Part shown: one piece after another, positions 11,601-25,900 of the stretch
Layout of the letters: the number at the start of each line of letters is the position of its first letter
Numbering within the stretch: position 1 is the first letter of the stretch
Assembly: GCA_013398955.1 (NCBI GenBank)
Contig: VWPU01002926.1
Location: forward strand, 56,001 to 120,000
Length of the DNA stretch: 64,000 nucleotides
Direction: 5' to 3'
Source of the DNA: Callaeas wilsoni
Lineage: Eukaryota; Chordata; Aves; Passeriformes; Callaeidae
Position numbers and translations under genes: made by a program
Notes under the pieces: model-generated
Told to the model about the DNA's origin: nothing
The model's database searches: none
Seen by the model: the letters and a program-made list of their open reading frames with translations, nothing else

Positions 11601-14600
11601 GTTCTGTCTACCTGACAAAACTCTTGTCGTCTTGAATTTGTTATGCTCAGCAGTACAGATGAACTGCTGCATATCATCCTGGATAATAGATCAGCTTTTG
11701 TTGGTAATTCTAATCTGTGGTTTAGACATGGACTTTTAGAATTACCAGGTGTTGTTCTCATACATAGGCTGACCTCAAGCTCACACAGAGGCCGAGAAAA
11801 CAACCACAGTGGGAAACTTCTGCATCAGAACTTCTGCTTCGTACATATAGTCTTAATTTAGAGATTCTATTTATGGAAAATATTTCATGTTCCTTGATAA
11901 GTTGCTTCTGTGAGGTGTTAGTCTCAATCAAATATGTGTGTTTTCTGTTTTGCATGAATTACCTGTTCCAAACGTTCAAGCGTTTCTCTTCCTCTGTTTA
12001 TCAATAAAGAACTCATCAGTAGCACAGATTTCTTGAGTTGATATTTGCAGTTTATGTTGAAAGCATCTCACAACCTTATTTCCAGTAAATTATTGAAAAT
12101 GAGATTCATATAGTCTGACATGGCATCATTCTTCTGGCTCCCGATTGTTTCTTAATGCTTTGGGATATTACTTGAAGCATAGACGTGTCAGAATTGGACA
12201 TGGGGTTCCAGTACTGGTCTTACTGGTGACTGGTTGCACAGCTCCTAGAGTTCTTTACTCCCTTTCTTACAGCAGACTGTTTGCTTGCTCTTGACTGCTT
12301 GGTTCTTACCTAAATTACTCTGGAAGTTCATGTGCAGGTGACTTTACATGGCAATCGTTTTCCAGTCTGCCATTGTTCATTTATGAACGCAACATGTACA
12401 AAACTGTGTTCAAATGCAGTTCAAATGCACTTCTCAGATGCTTTTCTATAGCTCATCTTCCCCATTTGGTATCTGTGACTTCATCAGCTCTTTACATTTC
12501 CTCCAGATTTTACTGGGTGAGTGATAGAGATACGGCAGAGCATCAGGTTGAGAACTTCATGCCTTGAAGCATTTCTCACAATGATATTTCCACAACTGCA
12601 GTTATTTTTAGTGGTCTGTCAGTTAGCAGGGTTTCGCTGTATGTTGTGAGTTATATTGAATTTGTACACAATTTTAAAAAATGTGGACTGAAATCTAAAT
12701 GATACAAGAAATACAACTATGTAATTCTGTCCTTTCAAGTCAGGCTTGTGGTGTCATGAAAACAGTAGGATTTTCTGGGAAGACCCATTTTCTGTAAAAT
12801 AAAATTCAATGCCATTGGTTTACTTGCCGTTTTACTATTTATTGTCGTATTGCTTAATAGGCTTTAATGATTTCAGATTCACTCTAACATGAGTCTTGTC
12901 TTATCCTATTTATGCTTCTGAAATATTGATGTATTAGGGTTTTTGTCTGAAGTCCACAGGAACTTCTCCAGTATTTCAAAATCTAGTTATAAAATAAGTC
13001 AAGGGAGGGCTCAAGATCTCCTGAGCCAATCCTGTCTAAACTCTTGGGTGTAAGCGCTCTGATCCAGTGACATTATATATTTTACTTCACTTTAGTGTTT
13101 AATATCCTACGTAGTTATAAAGGTAATCAAAATTGTTTGGTTGTCACTGCAAATGACGAAAATAGCACTTTCTGAAATATGTGTTAGATTCACTTATCTT
13201 CTGTACCTCAACTGTTAATCTCATTAACAATTTTTGGGACCAGAACTGTGCTATTGCTCAGATTTCATTGGTTACTGGACACTATTTGATCATATCAGAA
13301 ATTATTTTTCTTCTTCAGGCTTCTGGCTTCTATTATTGATATTCTGTGTTTGTAAACTGCTGGTTTTAATTTACTTCTGTAAGATTCCACATTTTCACTT
13401 TTGCCATGTATGAAAGAAGGAAGTTGCTCTAACTACTTTTGCTCTCAGCTGAGATGGGTTTTCACCAAAAAAATTCCTACTTTCATGATGCAGAATTGCA
13501 AATTTTATAGTTTGATTTTCAGAATTTTTTTTTTTTCATTGAAATAACTGCTTTGCGCAGTTTTGTTTGTAAATTTCTTTAAAATTTTTTGGGAACACTG
13601 AATTCTTACAGAGAAAGAAATCTATGTTGTAATTCTTGCAAGTTGTAATTGAAATTAATTTGTGGATGTTCTGACACAGGCAATCGCCAGTTAAAGACAA
13701 TGATTAGGTTATTTTTGTCTACCACACGGAGATCTAGCACAGAATGATTTTAAGTTTCCTGATTTGCTTTTTATGTTTAGAATAGATGTGTAATTTTTAG
13801 ATATTTCAAAAATGCTTTATCAGTAGCATCAAAATGATGTCGCTAGAAACCTGTGTGATTTTCTACATATTTACATGCACTTAGAAGTACTTTTTAGAGG
13901 CTTGCTCCTTCTATTTTGTCATCTGTGTTGGCAGCTAGAAACAACACAATATTTTTGTCAATCACATACAACTATCCTGAATTAGCCTGTAGTTCTTAAG
14001 CATGTAAATAACACTTTCAACATGGAGTTCCACATTCATGCTCCTCCTGGCTGTCTTTCCTATTAGGTTTTACTGATAAGTTTCTGTCATGTGAATTGTC
14101 ATACCAGGTTTCAGTCCTACCAAATCATGTCAAATTTTATTTCACTAACATATAACTGTAGGTTCTAATTTCTCTTTGTTGCTTACAGAACAATTTATAG
14201 CTCTCCTTAGTTTAATTTGTTTACAGTGATTTTCCTTTAGGTCTCCACCTTACAGCTATGTATTAAGGGGCCATTTAGCATGTGTTTTAGATAGTAAGTT
14301 TAGGTTCTTCAGTCTCTTGTTCTGAGGTGGAAGTGGAATTGCTTACAAAAATTATAACTGTAGGAGTTTAATCATGAAAACAAAACAGTGTTTTATGGTG
14401 TTGGGGTTTTTTTTTGTTTGTTTAGCTTGTGGTTGTTATGTAATGAAGAATATATACGGGGTCTCTTCTCTTTGCTTAAAACAGATCAAGGTAAACAGTT
14501 GAAGCAGAAGGAAACTAACTGTTTTTCCATTCATCTTATTATTGAGCTGTGGTTAAAAGAACTTCCTTTTTGGTACTATCAAAAAGATCTCAACTAAAAC

Positions 14601-17379
14601 TTCAGTTGAACATGGAGAAGAAATAGATGCTTTCAGGGATGGGAAAATACACAGAGACGCTTGCCTTTGCCTAATGAAGTCTGAAAACTAACACGCTATT
14701 TGTGATTTGATAAATTTTCTAAATTACATTTTGTAGTAGGCATGGCAGAAGACAGAAATGTTTCTTTTCATTCCTTAGCTTGATTTAATGTTGAAACTTT
14801 GAGCATACAAAATATTTTACATCATTGGTTATTACAGTTTGCAATTTTAGCAATAGTAGTTTAAAATAGAAATACTAAAGGAACTGAAAACAGAATATTT
14901 TAGGAACATGAAGTGTGAAGCCCTGCCCTGTTCTAGTTGAGAGCAAGACTTCTGCTGACTTTATGGAGGCCAAAATTTTGCACAAACTTTACAGCCCAAT
15001 AAGAAAGCACAACCAGCTGAATATTTTGAGTGGCTGTTACATGTTTCAGGAAGAATTACAAGGCATGAAACTGAAGGAGGCACGAATTTAACAACCTGAG
15101 AAATGTAATAATCACCCAGGGGTGGGAGGAGGGCAAAGCTGAGTTCAGATAAAAACCTGATTTTTTTCTTTTTTACCCTAAAACAAATATGCATTTACTG
15201 ACAAATGTAGAGAGAAAAGGACATCACATAAATCCTAGATTTGTGCTGGTGCTTGGAGTTCCTGGGTTTTTCCAGAGTGCAGGAGATACTGAATAAAGTG
15301 AATAAAGAGGTGGAAGAGTGGGACCTGGGCCCCAATGGGATGCAGAGTTACCCTTTGGCAATCCATCTACGGCCTAATTAATCTTGGGGACTTTTTTTTT
15401 TTTAACCACAGTTTAAGCAGTGAGGGAGGAAAGTCCCTTGTCCTTTCTTCCCTTTTCCTCCCTCCATCCCCAGGAGCTAAGTAACAATTTCAGATGTCAG
15501 CTGCAAATTATTTCATGCTATCAATCCTGTGTTTTTTCACACATTTATTCAGACAGTAAGGTTAGGAGCTGAAGTGTCCTGATTCCCTTTTTCTTGGTGG
15601 AGAAAGACATACCATTTGTAGAAGAGCTGGGTTGGAGCCAGTGGTGCAAGGGAGGCCAGGTATCTAACGTTCGTTATGACAAAAATAGGCTTAAAACACC
15701 CACTTTCAATCTGACTGCAAAAGTTCACTTGTACAGAGAGCTGCCAGTATCAACAGGCTTTAGTGTGTGTGGAGAGCATGCAGTTAATCTGAGTTGCAGC
15801 ATCCAAATGTAGTCATGGTTGCGTAATTTTCTTGTCAGGTTCAAGTGTTACATTTGTAGAACATCTTCAGCAACCACTCACTTCATCATAAGGCTTTAAG
15901 AGCCATATTCGCCATTATACTTTAAAATGTGAATAATCCTTTCATTATTGAGAAAAAAAATGCCACATTGGTTCAGAAATAGCGTAAAGAAGATGCTTAA
16001 TCTTGAGATGTTCTTGATTTACCTTTACTCAGGAAAGCCTTACATAAGATACCTAATATGCAGTGTTTAATATCCACAAGTGCTTTCTTAAATAGAGGTG
16101 CTTACTTATTTCTTAACAATAAGCACCTGCTTACACCTTTAGAAGTGTTTCATAAATATATATATATTTACTTAATTTTTGTTCTGTGAGTATTCCTGGG
16201 GAGGCCATAAAACTGTTTACAGATTTAAAATCTAGCACATGCATATGGGATTTTAGGTTTAGGGTTTAATTTGAAATATATAAATTTAAGTCTAAATTAA
16301 ATTAAAGAACTACATTCACATCCTCCATTGGTATGTCTTTACTACTAAGAATGTATCTGAAGCTGTAATTATAGTATTGTATACAAGCTTTTATCAACAG
16401 TGAAACTAGCATGTTCATTTGCCACTTGGTGACCTCTGGTCAAAAAATGATGCAAAAAAAAAGAGACTGAAGTAAAGTCCAATACATATTTTTAAGATAT
16501 TCTCTACAAAAGAGGTTTTTTAATTAATATTCTTTTATGTTGGTTTGGGTTTTAGCATAGAAAGAATAGAGCTTTTGTATTTAGAAGAGTGGCCTAAGAC
16601 CTGCATCTTTGATTGTTATGGTTATACTATGTAAACTAAAACTATTCATAGAACTGCCTCAGTATTTCTATACAGATATCCTCTGATTTCTGCTTTCCCT
16701 GTCATAAGTAGTCATCTTGAGAAATTACCACTAAGAAATCCCAAAATATATTTGCCTGGAATATTTGAGCACAGTGGCTGGTAAGTTCCAAGATGAAATG
16801 ACACAAATTTGTGAACAGCTTCCACAAAACCCAGCATAGATACTACTTTATAGGTATGAATGTAATTAATTAGTAGGTCATCAAAATGAAATGGTTCGGA
16901 ATGGACTATTGTCATTTTTGAAAAAAGCTGTCTTCAAGCTGAGAAATTGCAATTCTCAGCTGTAATCAGCATTTTCGGTATTGTCCTTAGCATTAGCATT
17001 GAGAGTGTGGGGGCTGGTTAGAAGTTAAATGACTAAGCCCTTTAACCTCATCCTAGTTTTGGTCATGTTTCTGGGTTTTGTTAATTGTCTTAGTTCATAT
17101 ATTTTCTGCTCAGGTTACATTTTCAGATGATTTCATTTTAGGCTTCTCCCCCGTTTTTATGTTTCTACACATTCTCTGCAATGCATTCTTATAACGTCTG
17201 TTTTTATTTAAGAGTTAGTTGGCTGTTTGCTTCATTAGTAAAGGGCACGTGAAAGCTGTGGGTATAAAGCTGCCTTTCTTACATCTATGCTTTTTGTTAT
17301 CATTTTTTCTTTAGAGTAATACATTTACATTTCATAATCATAAACATGAAATTGAAGATGAAATCAGTTCTCGAAAGAT
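8641..17379. other. Unique intronic DNA
   Basis: Long AT-rich stretch without recognised repeats, exons or RNA genes. The one frame that stands out is on the - strand from about 10346 to 10041 (see findings). Small T and A runs occur (for example 9171-9181 and 13527-13537). Confidence 0.5.
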
Positions 17380-18110
17380 TAATTCAGTCCTGCTCACAGC
17401 TGCGAAGACTGTGGAAATAAATATCATTTTGCAGTAACATATTCATGACAAAGGGCATAACAAAAGACTGATTTCTATTCAGAGATAGTGGGTATATTTA
17501 TTTTGCATGTTGGGGGGAGGGGCTGTGGTTGACTGCATGCGACCCTGACCTAGTTTTGTAGCTGCTTATTATTCAGCTATATGTTTGAGAAATCTCTGTA
17601 ATTTAATTTGGCAACCTCTTCTGCATGTCTGCACGTAGCAGTAGGTGCTGTTAATATTAGTCGTGTCCCATGCTGAATCATATTTATTTAGAAAAAGGAA
17701 AATCCTAATGCACTCATAACTCAGAAAGAAACTGTTAATTGTTAGCAGAGAACTGCCTGATTACAGACTGGATGTCTCGTCCAGGGCCCTGCCATAATTA
17801 GTAACCACTGTTGACATTTAGATTTAAATTGAATTTTCTTCTAATTAAACCCAGAGGGGGTTGATCCTCTCAGATGTACAGGTTAATAAAATTAGTCAGA
17901 AACTGTTAAACAGTAAACTGAATTCTCCAAGAGAGCTTTCCCAGTGTATTGTTAGGAATTCTGTAATTAATATTCAAAGGATTCATTAGATTTGGAGTTG
18001 TCCTTTTTTGTTTTGGGTTGCATCTGGGTTTGTTGCAGTTATTTCTTTAATTAGGTCTGTTTGCTTTTGATATCTACAGTAATACTAATTTCCATCATGT
18101 TTGTGCATGT
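17380..18110. promoter_or_regulatory. Candidate conserved noncoding or enhancer-like segment
   Basis: This stretch differs from the flanking intron in having dense homeodomain-core motifs: TAATTA at 17795, 17842, 17964 and 18048, four in about 260 bp, together with GTAATTTAATTTGG near 17600. No mobile-element signature interrupts it. Developmental transcription-factor introns such as those of TOX often hold conserved enhancers, so this is a reasonable candidate, but conservation cannot be seen from one sequence. Confidence 0.3.
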
Positions 18111-21100
18111 GTAATTTTAAGTGCTGTAGCACCATTCATCCATACCGTGCAACTGTTACGTGTAATAACAAGCTGCCTTTTTCTGGGCATATTCAGTGAG
18201 TAGTAAGCCCAAAACCTAAGAGCAGTGTAAAATAAATTTTAGGAATATAGCCTAGATTAACTGGTGTCTATTTGTCATCATCATACAAATATTATAACTG
18301 CCACAGGGACATTTACTTTTTTTATTCACCATTGTTTTTTGCTGATCTTTCCCAAGCTTTTTGTTTTAAATATGATTATTTTTCTGATGAAATCTAGATG
18401 TTTGTATTTTTCCTATTGCTTTTTCAAGTACCATCAGTTGGATTGATCAGCCTACTTGAAATTGTTCTGTGGTTTTGCTTTCTTGTCCTGCTCGAAGATT
18501 AAGAAGTGAAGAGTAGGAAAACTATTAAATATGTGTGCCAGGAAATCTCAAGAGTATCAGTGATGTAAGAAAAAGTGGAGTCAGAAGTAACATAAGGAGA
18601 TCTTTGAACATTAAACTTTGAGAATATCACAAATTTTGCAAAAGTGCTCTATGGGAGTAAAGTTTCTCTAACAAATATAGCATAGCTGAGCTCACTTGTT
18701 TTTTGTCATAGCTTATATACAGACAAAATCCAGTAAAATATTGGTGGGCACTGAGATCAATTTAGTGCTAGTACTAAAAACTTAGTATCAGTTTTACAAA
18801 CAAGAGTGAAGAATGCATTTTACCATTTAATGAGCCTTGTGAAAGTTATGCATTTGGTTTAAATCAATTTCTGCACCAATGTAACTTCAAAAAAGAGAGT
18901 TTAGAGAAACACAACATGATAAATGAAAATGTGTAAAGAATGCTTTCCTGAAAGATACCTTGAAAATAAGGAAGTTGTTCAATAGTATCGAATTGAATTT
19001 ATTCCCAAAAGGAATATAATTTCTATTCCTTTCTCCTTAATCATGTAAGCCAAACAAACAAAAAAAATCTAGATTACTTTATTTTTCTTGCTTAGTCTGA
19101 GTAAATAAATTGGATTAGGTAAAGAATGCTTCTTACTCAGAATTGGCTTCAGATGGTATAAAAACACTAAAAATGCATGGAACAATTCACTGTACTGGTG
19201 CATGGGTAAATTCCTCTCTTCTGCAGGTTTGTTTTGTAGAAATCACAAGGCAGATCAAACCAGAAGTGGCTGAAACTGTCAGGTCCAGGATAGGAAATTT
19301 TAACACATTTAAAAGTGTTCTTGATCTAAAAGAGTCTTTAAGAGGAACAGTTTGTATGGATTCAGGGTTCTGGTACAGTTCTCAAAGAAACATCTGAAAA
19401 AAATCTGAGTAAGAACAGTGAAACGGAAAACAAACTTCTTTAGCCTGCAGTCCAGACCTTACAGTGAAAAGAGACTTAATATTGCTATTGATTTTACACA
19501 AAAGGTGTCTACTATGGTGATGGGCAGCAGTTCTGCTGAAATCAATAGGTAATTAAACCCCCAATGAGAACGCAGTCTTAAACTGAATTAAACTAAACTT
19601 TTGCAGTGGCCAAATCACATTACCCTGAAAATATACCCCAAAGTCTCAAAAATTATCTGTAATCACCTCCAAGAGCCATAAACTCAATCCTAAATTTGAC
19701 AACAAAGTAACCTTATTGCATGGCATCCGAGCTTTCATGCACGGATGAGAATATGCTGACCATGATCCTTTTATGAGACTGAGAGTGTCATTGAGAACGC
19801 CTAGTAAGTGGTCTTAAATTTTTCCTCAGAATCATGTACAAGCCTAATTCCTGGTGGCAATACACATACGAAACTTAAATTTGTTTCTTGTATAATTTTT
19901 AGATAATTAATTAGGAAGAGCAAGTTTTTGATGTCTTGACAGCTAGGCAGAGCTGTTACAGCAAGCGAAAGCAGATGTATTATCACCGTGCTTTTATTAA
20001 ACTACATGTACCTCGTTGGTGCCAGCAGGACGCCAATAGAGAAAGGAGAGAAAACAGCAGTTGCCAAAGAAGCCAACAGTGTGCCCATCTAGTTTGGCGT
20101 GAAATACTTCAGGTCAACCAACAGTAGTCAGGAAATGTGAAAATGTCCATGTTCCTTAGTTTACAGATGGATTGAGCAAAATGCAGACTTGGTAAAGAGC
20201 AGAAGGCTTGGACTGTGTTGAAGACTTCTGTCACTGAGCAGGGAAGCTCCTTGCCCGGAAGCCTGGAACAGGCATCCAGTTTGGGCCACTATGACCTGGC
20301 CTAGTTCAGTGTCTGACAGTCCTTTCAGAAACAGCTACAAGGGGAGCCAAGGGAAGTTTAACTGGGCTGGATGGAGAAAACCCTAGATCTTTGTGCACAC
20401 AGTCACAGAACATTGCCAATTTCAAGGAGAGAAATATTCTGTTTGCATGGCCATATGTGATTTCATGAGGAAATGTGGTGAGACAATGCCAAGGCTTTTT
20501 GGAGTAAAATGGGCTAGAAATTGCTAAGGACAAATAGCTGAGGTTCTTTCAGGAGTCTTTCACTGGAAACCATCATCTCTTATTGCTGCCTGTAAATGTA
20601 AATTTTTTATCCTGTTGCAGGGATATAAAGAACAAAGAAACAGTTTTCTTACTGTTAGTTGTTCTTAGTGTCTAACAATATAACTTTTTACTTCTTTCAT
20701 TTTTCCTCATGGTTTTGACAGTGGATTAAGTAAGTATTCAGTGCTTAAACTTGTTAGATGTAGGATGTAAGCTTTTCTTTTTTCTTTGAGGTATCATTTA
20801 AGACACAAGTTCTGAAGGAAGAAGTATATTTCTGGAAAGCGCACAACTACTGCCACATAAACATATACTCCAAACCTTCTTCAGTTTATCTGTTCCAGTC
20901 AAAACCCCACATTCTGAGTCACCTTGCCAAGTATTTTTATTGTGAAAAAATAACCAGTACTGACAGTATTCTGTATTATCCAAAAAAGGCGTGAAAAAAA
21001 TGGTGAAGAAAGAAGTCACAGAAACCCATTTTTAATTACAAATAATCTATTGATAATGCTTCTTTGTGTATATGGTGCCTATGTTAATGCTTGTGTTGTG

Positions 21101-22874
21101 AATGGAGAAAGAATAGCCATTATTTTGCATCTTGTATTTTAGATGTGAGTTGTCTTCCCCAGGTGTTCCCAGTCAGCTAATATTTCCTATGTTAGGTAAA
21201 ATATTTCCTCAGCTGCAGATTTTTGCATGCAAACTGAGGAACACATTCTGTACTTACTCTTTGTGTAAAGCTTTCATTTCTGTCAGTGGGAGTTCAGTGT
21301 ATAGCATGAGGATTGTATATTACTCTAAGTACTTGTAAAAAATATCTCCCTTTATACACTAATAGATTTGTCACTAGTAATTTTTTTTCCAGTTATATGC
21401 CAGTTCTACCAATGCAGAAACAAAATGAAAGTAATAAAGATAACATGTAATGCTAGATAAATTACATTTGATATACCTTTTGCTTTTTATCCTCAACTTC
21501 CCATCACCTCTACTTGATGGCTCACTCTTCAGCCTTTATTTTGGCATTGAACAAATTATTTGTGCAAGTAAGCCCATTGGCCACAATGAGATTGCTTGTG
21601 TTGGTTAGTTTTCAAGGAGAGGAGAGGACTGCTCCGTGGGCCTTTTGTCACAAGGTGCCAAGTTCCCCTAATGAAGGTTGTGGGGAGATGTTCCTCAATA
21701 ACTGGGCTCCAAGAGCTCATGCAGGAGGAAAAGTAGTGAGTCTGTTCATTCAGTATTTCTCTGACACAACTGTCCCCTCTCCTGCAAATGAATTTTTGTT
21801 AAAACTAGCTGCAAATAGGACAACATATGGAAGAATTTCTCTTCCACTTTATGGGCAGGAGGATTTGCCATGGAACTAAGTTTGCAAGTGATGAGGGATT
21901 TGACAATGCAAAGTACCTTTGCCTTACTCTGCGAATGCAGTAATTTTTAGAATAGAGATAATTTTTAGCATTGCATATTAGGAAGCAACTATGGAAGCTA
22001 GTGACGTTACAGGATTTATTTTTGTAGCCTAAGTAGGTGAATTCTTTGATGCTTTTGCATTTTCACGGATCCAGTGTTAGGTGGAGATTTCCAAAATCAC
22101 TGGAATGTCTCAAGGACTGGTGTTTCTAAATTCATGCAGCCCCTATCAAAGATATTTACCAGCCTGTTACAACTTGAAGCAGCTAGATTTTGGGAAATCC
22201 TGGATATTTATGGAAATTGTTGAAGCAGACATATAAACTGATTCAAAACTTACCCATCTAGGAAACCTTTGGAACTACAAAATTGAAAAAGCATAGGTGT
22301 TTTACTTTGACATGCCATTGGGACTGTCTCTCATTAAAGAGGGTTATTAATATGCATCGGGGCCATCCAGTCAAATATGGAAAAAAGCATTCGGACATGC
22401 AGTAAATTTTTTCAATGAAAATAAAAGAAGTTTTTCAATACTCTTACTAGTTCTGATAATGCTAAAGTTAATATTTTAATGTTTTTAAATATCCAATTAC
22501 AGTATATAAGACATCTCTTTATTCTTAGCATAGAGGCAAGGTGTGTATGGGGGGATAATTTATGGTTTTGGAATGGATTACATAATTAGATTAGCTTTCA
22601 AAAAACAGACAGTTCATCAGGTTAGTAAATATTTTCAGGTGCAGACCTATCCTGTTCTACAATCATAAATTATACTGTTCTTTCTCTTCCGTGTAGTTAT
22701 ACCTTTGTCTGTGCATCAGATATTTTGAAACTGTTGAGTGTCCCCCATAGTTTTATTGAGTTTCAGTGAGAACCGAGAACACTTTGCATATCATCAAGAA
22801 GCATTCAGCAGAGGAACAGTTGGAAAGAAAAGAGACACTTCAGTGGATAGAGATAAGATCTGCTTATCTGTTTT
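18111..22874. other. Unique intronic DNA
   Basis: No recognised repeat or exon. A 121-residue plus-strand frame at 21514-21879 matches no family I know and is within what chance allows. Confidence 0.5.
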
Positions 22875-22953
22875 TATGTGCATGCATGTGCACACACACA
22901 CACGCGCCTTCATTTCCTTTATGGTTATGTACGTGTATGTGCGCATGCACATG
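22875..22953. repeat. Paired alternating purine-pyrimidine tracts with inverted repeat
   Basis: Bases 22875-22907 (33 bp) and 22926-22953 (28 bp) alternate strictly purine-pyrimidine, including (CA)n, CGCGC and GTGCGCATGC. The two tracts also form a 10-bp perfect inverted repeat, ATGTGCATGC at 22876-22885 against GCATGCACAT at 22943-22952. Such sequence favours left-handed DNA or a cruciform. Confidence 0.9.
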
Positions 22954-25900
22954 ACAAATCAAGATTTTACGTGGAAATGTGTGAAAAAATCTTGCCTTTC
23001 TAATCTTGCTATGAGCTAGACCATATGACTATGTTAGAGAGTTGGAAAGAACCTCTGGTGCAAATGTCTGAAATCCGATTTAGCTTTCTAGGCTTCTTGG
23101 CTGACGGCAGACTGTATTTTGGAAATGTGCAAGCAAGTATTTAGTAAGAACGAAATAGTAAATGGGATAAGTTCTGGACACCACTGCTGCCAAATCTCTG
23201 AAATCTGGTTTTGGGAGCTGGGATTTATAAAACCAAAGTGCAATGGCTGTAGAATTTACAGACAAGTTAGGGAAACAAAATCAGCAGACAGTGTATGTAC
23301 ATGATAGCATGTGCAGGTGATGCTGTGCTATAGTGCATACGAGTTTGCTATCAGGTTTTGATCACTAATGCAGCAGAATTTGTCTTATGGCCACCAGTAT
23401 GTGGTTTGAAGGATAGATAGTGCGTTTAGCCAGAAAACACAGGGAGTGTCCCTGGGGTTAATTACAGAGTGAGTGAACAAAAGGGAATAGCCCTGACAAC
23501 AGGCTGAGGTAGGCAGTGCTGCTCACCCTGTACTGGCTTTTGGGTGTATTTTCAGGAGCACTCCTCAAGGAAACTGTTGAGGGCTGTGCTTCTACAAGCT
23601 CTCAGATGTATGTATCTGACTTGCAATTATTAAATTTGAAACTTGGGGATGGCTTCCCCACTTGATTTGAAGGTGTGTACACCTGCGTGGTGAATTAAGT
23701 GAGAGGTTATGTTGACATCTGAAAAATGGCTTATGGAATCAAAATTCAAGAAACAGTGCATTACACGGGAAGAGAAGATGATAAAATTCTCATAATCTTC
23801 ATAGTTAAACTCATTTAGACTGTTTTAAGAACTAGTCGTACTAGCTGTCATTGGAAAACTGTTAACTTATTCACTAGTAAAACTATATTTTGCATTAGTG
23901 TTGTTGTTTGGGTGAAATTCTATGTGAGAAGGCTTCTTTGGTACTTTGGATGAGTGCATGCTTGTGGTAAATGATTAGCCTGGTAGTCTAAAACGTGAGA
24001 TTCTGGACATTGGTCTTCCAAGGGTAAGGCTCATGTCCTTCCCAGAAAAGGAGGTGTGCCCAGAGAACTTCATACAAGTCTCTCAGTAAGGTAAAATAAA
24101 ATTGAAGGGAGTGAGATTTTGTCTTCCTGTACGTTAGGAAGATTATACAACCTGGAAATGGAAAAAACTATTTCTGGCTCATCCTGGACTTCGGCTCTTT
24201 AATGTGCTGCTCTGTTGCTTTCTGCTTGCTGGCAGTTACCCATGTGTGGTGTATTGCACGACCGCTGTGTCACTTGCTGTGGTGATGGGTCTATTCTTTA
24301 CATTTTCATTAGCCATATAAATGTTTTATTTCTACTGCAAATGCTAATACTAAATACTAGTGGTTAAGATAACTCACCTCCTTGGGCTTTTTCTTGTTCA
24401 AAAAATATTTGAATCCTAATGCGTGTTGTGATCTCTTAGGTGCTAATAATAACAAAATATGCCACTTGCAATAGTCATGTTCTCACTTCATAATTAAATG
24501 AAGTAAATCACTGAAGATTTGAAAAACTGTTTTAGTACTTTATGCAAATTGAATATTGGTTTGAATAATAATTAGGTTGACAAAGTAGCTATAGGAAGCA
24601 ATTTAGCATTTCTTTCAAGGAAGGATCAAGATACTTGATACTGTTTTCTTTGGTGAGGAACGGTGCATGTTAAAAATACCTTGTAGAGTGATCCCTGATA
24701 TCGGTGTTGAAAAATGCATACATACATTCTTCAGTAGTGTGAACGCAGATGTGGCATAACGCAAAAAGGATTTTACAAGTATTTGGAAACCATTAAATAT
24801 AAGTTATGCATTTTTCTCGTATTTTTACACTTTAAAATGACATATTTAAGTCCTCAGAGTCTCCACAAAACACTACATGGAAAAGAGTGGGTTTGGGAGA
24901 GCACTTAAAGTCAGTGCAGTGAGGGGTAAAAAGATAAAGCTGGAGAAAATTGCTGTTGACTTGAATCAAACTACACTAGTTGCTTACAATTGATTGTGTG
25001 TTGTTCAACCAGAAAGATAAATCAGAACATAGAATACTGCAGTAGAAAAGTGGTTTAGATGTCATAGAGACAGTATGACTATTTTTATCTCTCAGTTGTA
25101 AACCATAGCTTACAGTGGCTGAAATGACATTGAACTGTTTTTCTCTTTGATGATTTACAGCCTGTGTAGTGAGTTTGTAGGAGCAGATGTCACGTTTTAT
25201 GTATTTGAAAGTGTCAACGCTGATGACTTATGTCTGAAGATTCTGTGCATGAATCAATAGAATGTAGTGATTTCCATTTCTTAAAAGAGTTTTTTCCGAC
25301 ATAAGAAAAAACACATAGTGAATTTTGGCCATTATAATGCTGCTCTTGAACCCTCATTATTTTTCCTTGTATTTTACACTACCAGGAGATCATTATTTGC
25401 AAGATCCACTTTCCTTCCCACCCGATAAGCACAAAAATCTACGAGTAAACTGTCTTCTTTTTTACTTAACCTGAAACGTGCACGATGCACTTCATTTTCT
25501 TTTCAAAAATGAATGATAAAAAACTTGGATGAATTGATAAAAGAAAATGCACCAACATTATCTTTCTAAGAATTATACCAAGCAAATCTAGACTGATCTC
25601 ATACTGCCAACCTTCTCCCATACTTCAGAATGTTACTCACTGAAAAATTTTGGAAAAAGTACTTATTCCATTAAAACCAAAAGTCAAATTTGCATTTAAA
25701 TGGAAAATCTATCAATAATTTAGCATCTACAAACCTGCAAGTTTTATTTTATTCTTAAAAAAAATCCACACAGACTTTAGCTTGCATATGTGCAATATGT
25801 GTATGTGAAGGAGTTCCTTTATGACTGTAGTCATGCAGTCAGAAAAGCATGTAGCAAAATATTAGCCTTATTTAACATTTTAAATTCTTAGTGTGGAATG

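Noticed and set aside
21514..21879. 121-codon plus-strand open frame
   Set aside because: No recognisable domain and no exon signals. It is within the range expected by chance for this amount of DNA.
23041..23090. GAGTTGGAAAGAACCTCTGG resembling a CR1 3' end
   Set aside because: Only about 30 bases look similar and the following sequence does not continue as CR1, so the likeness is probably chance.
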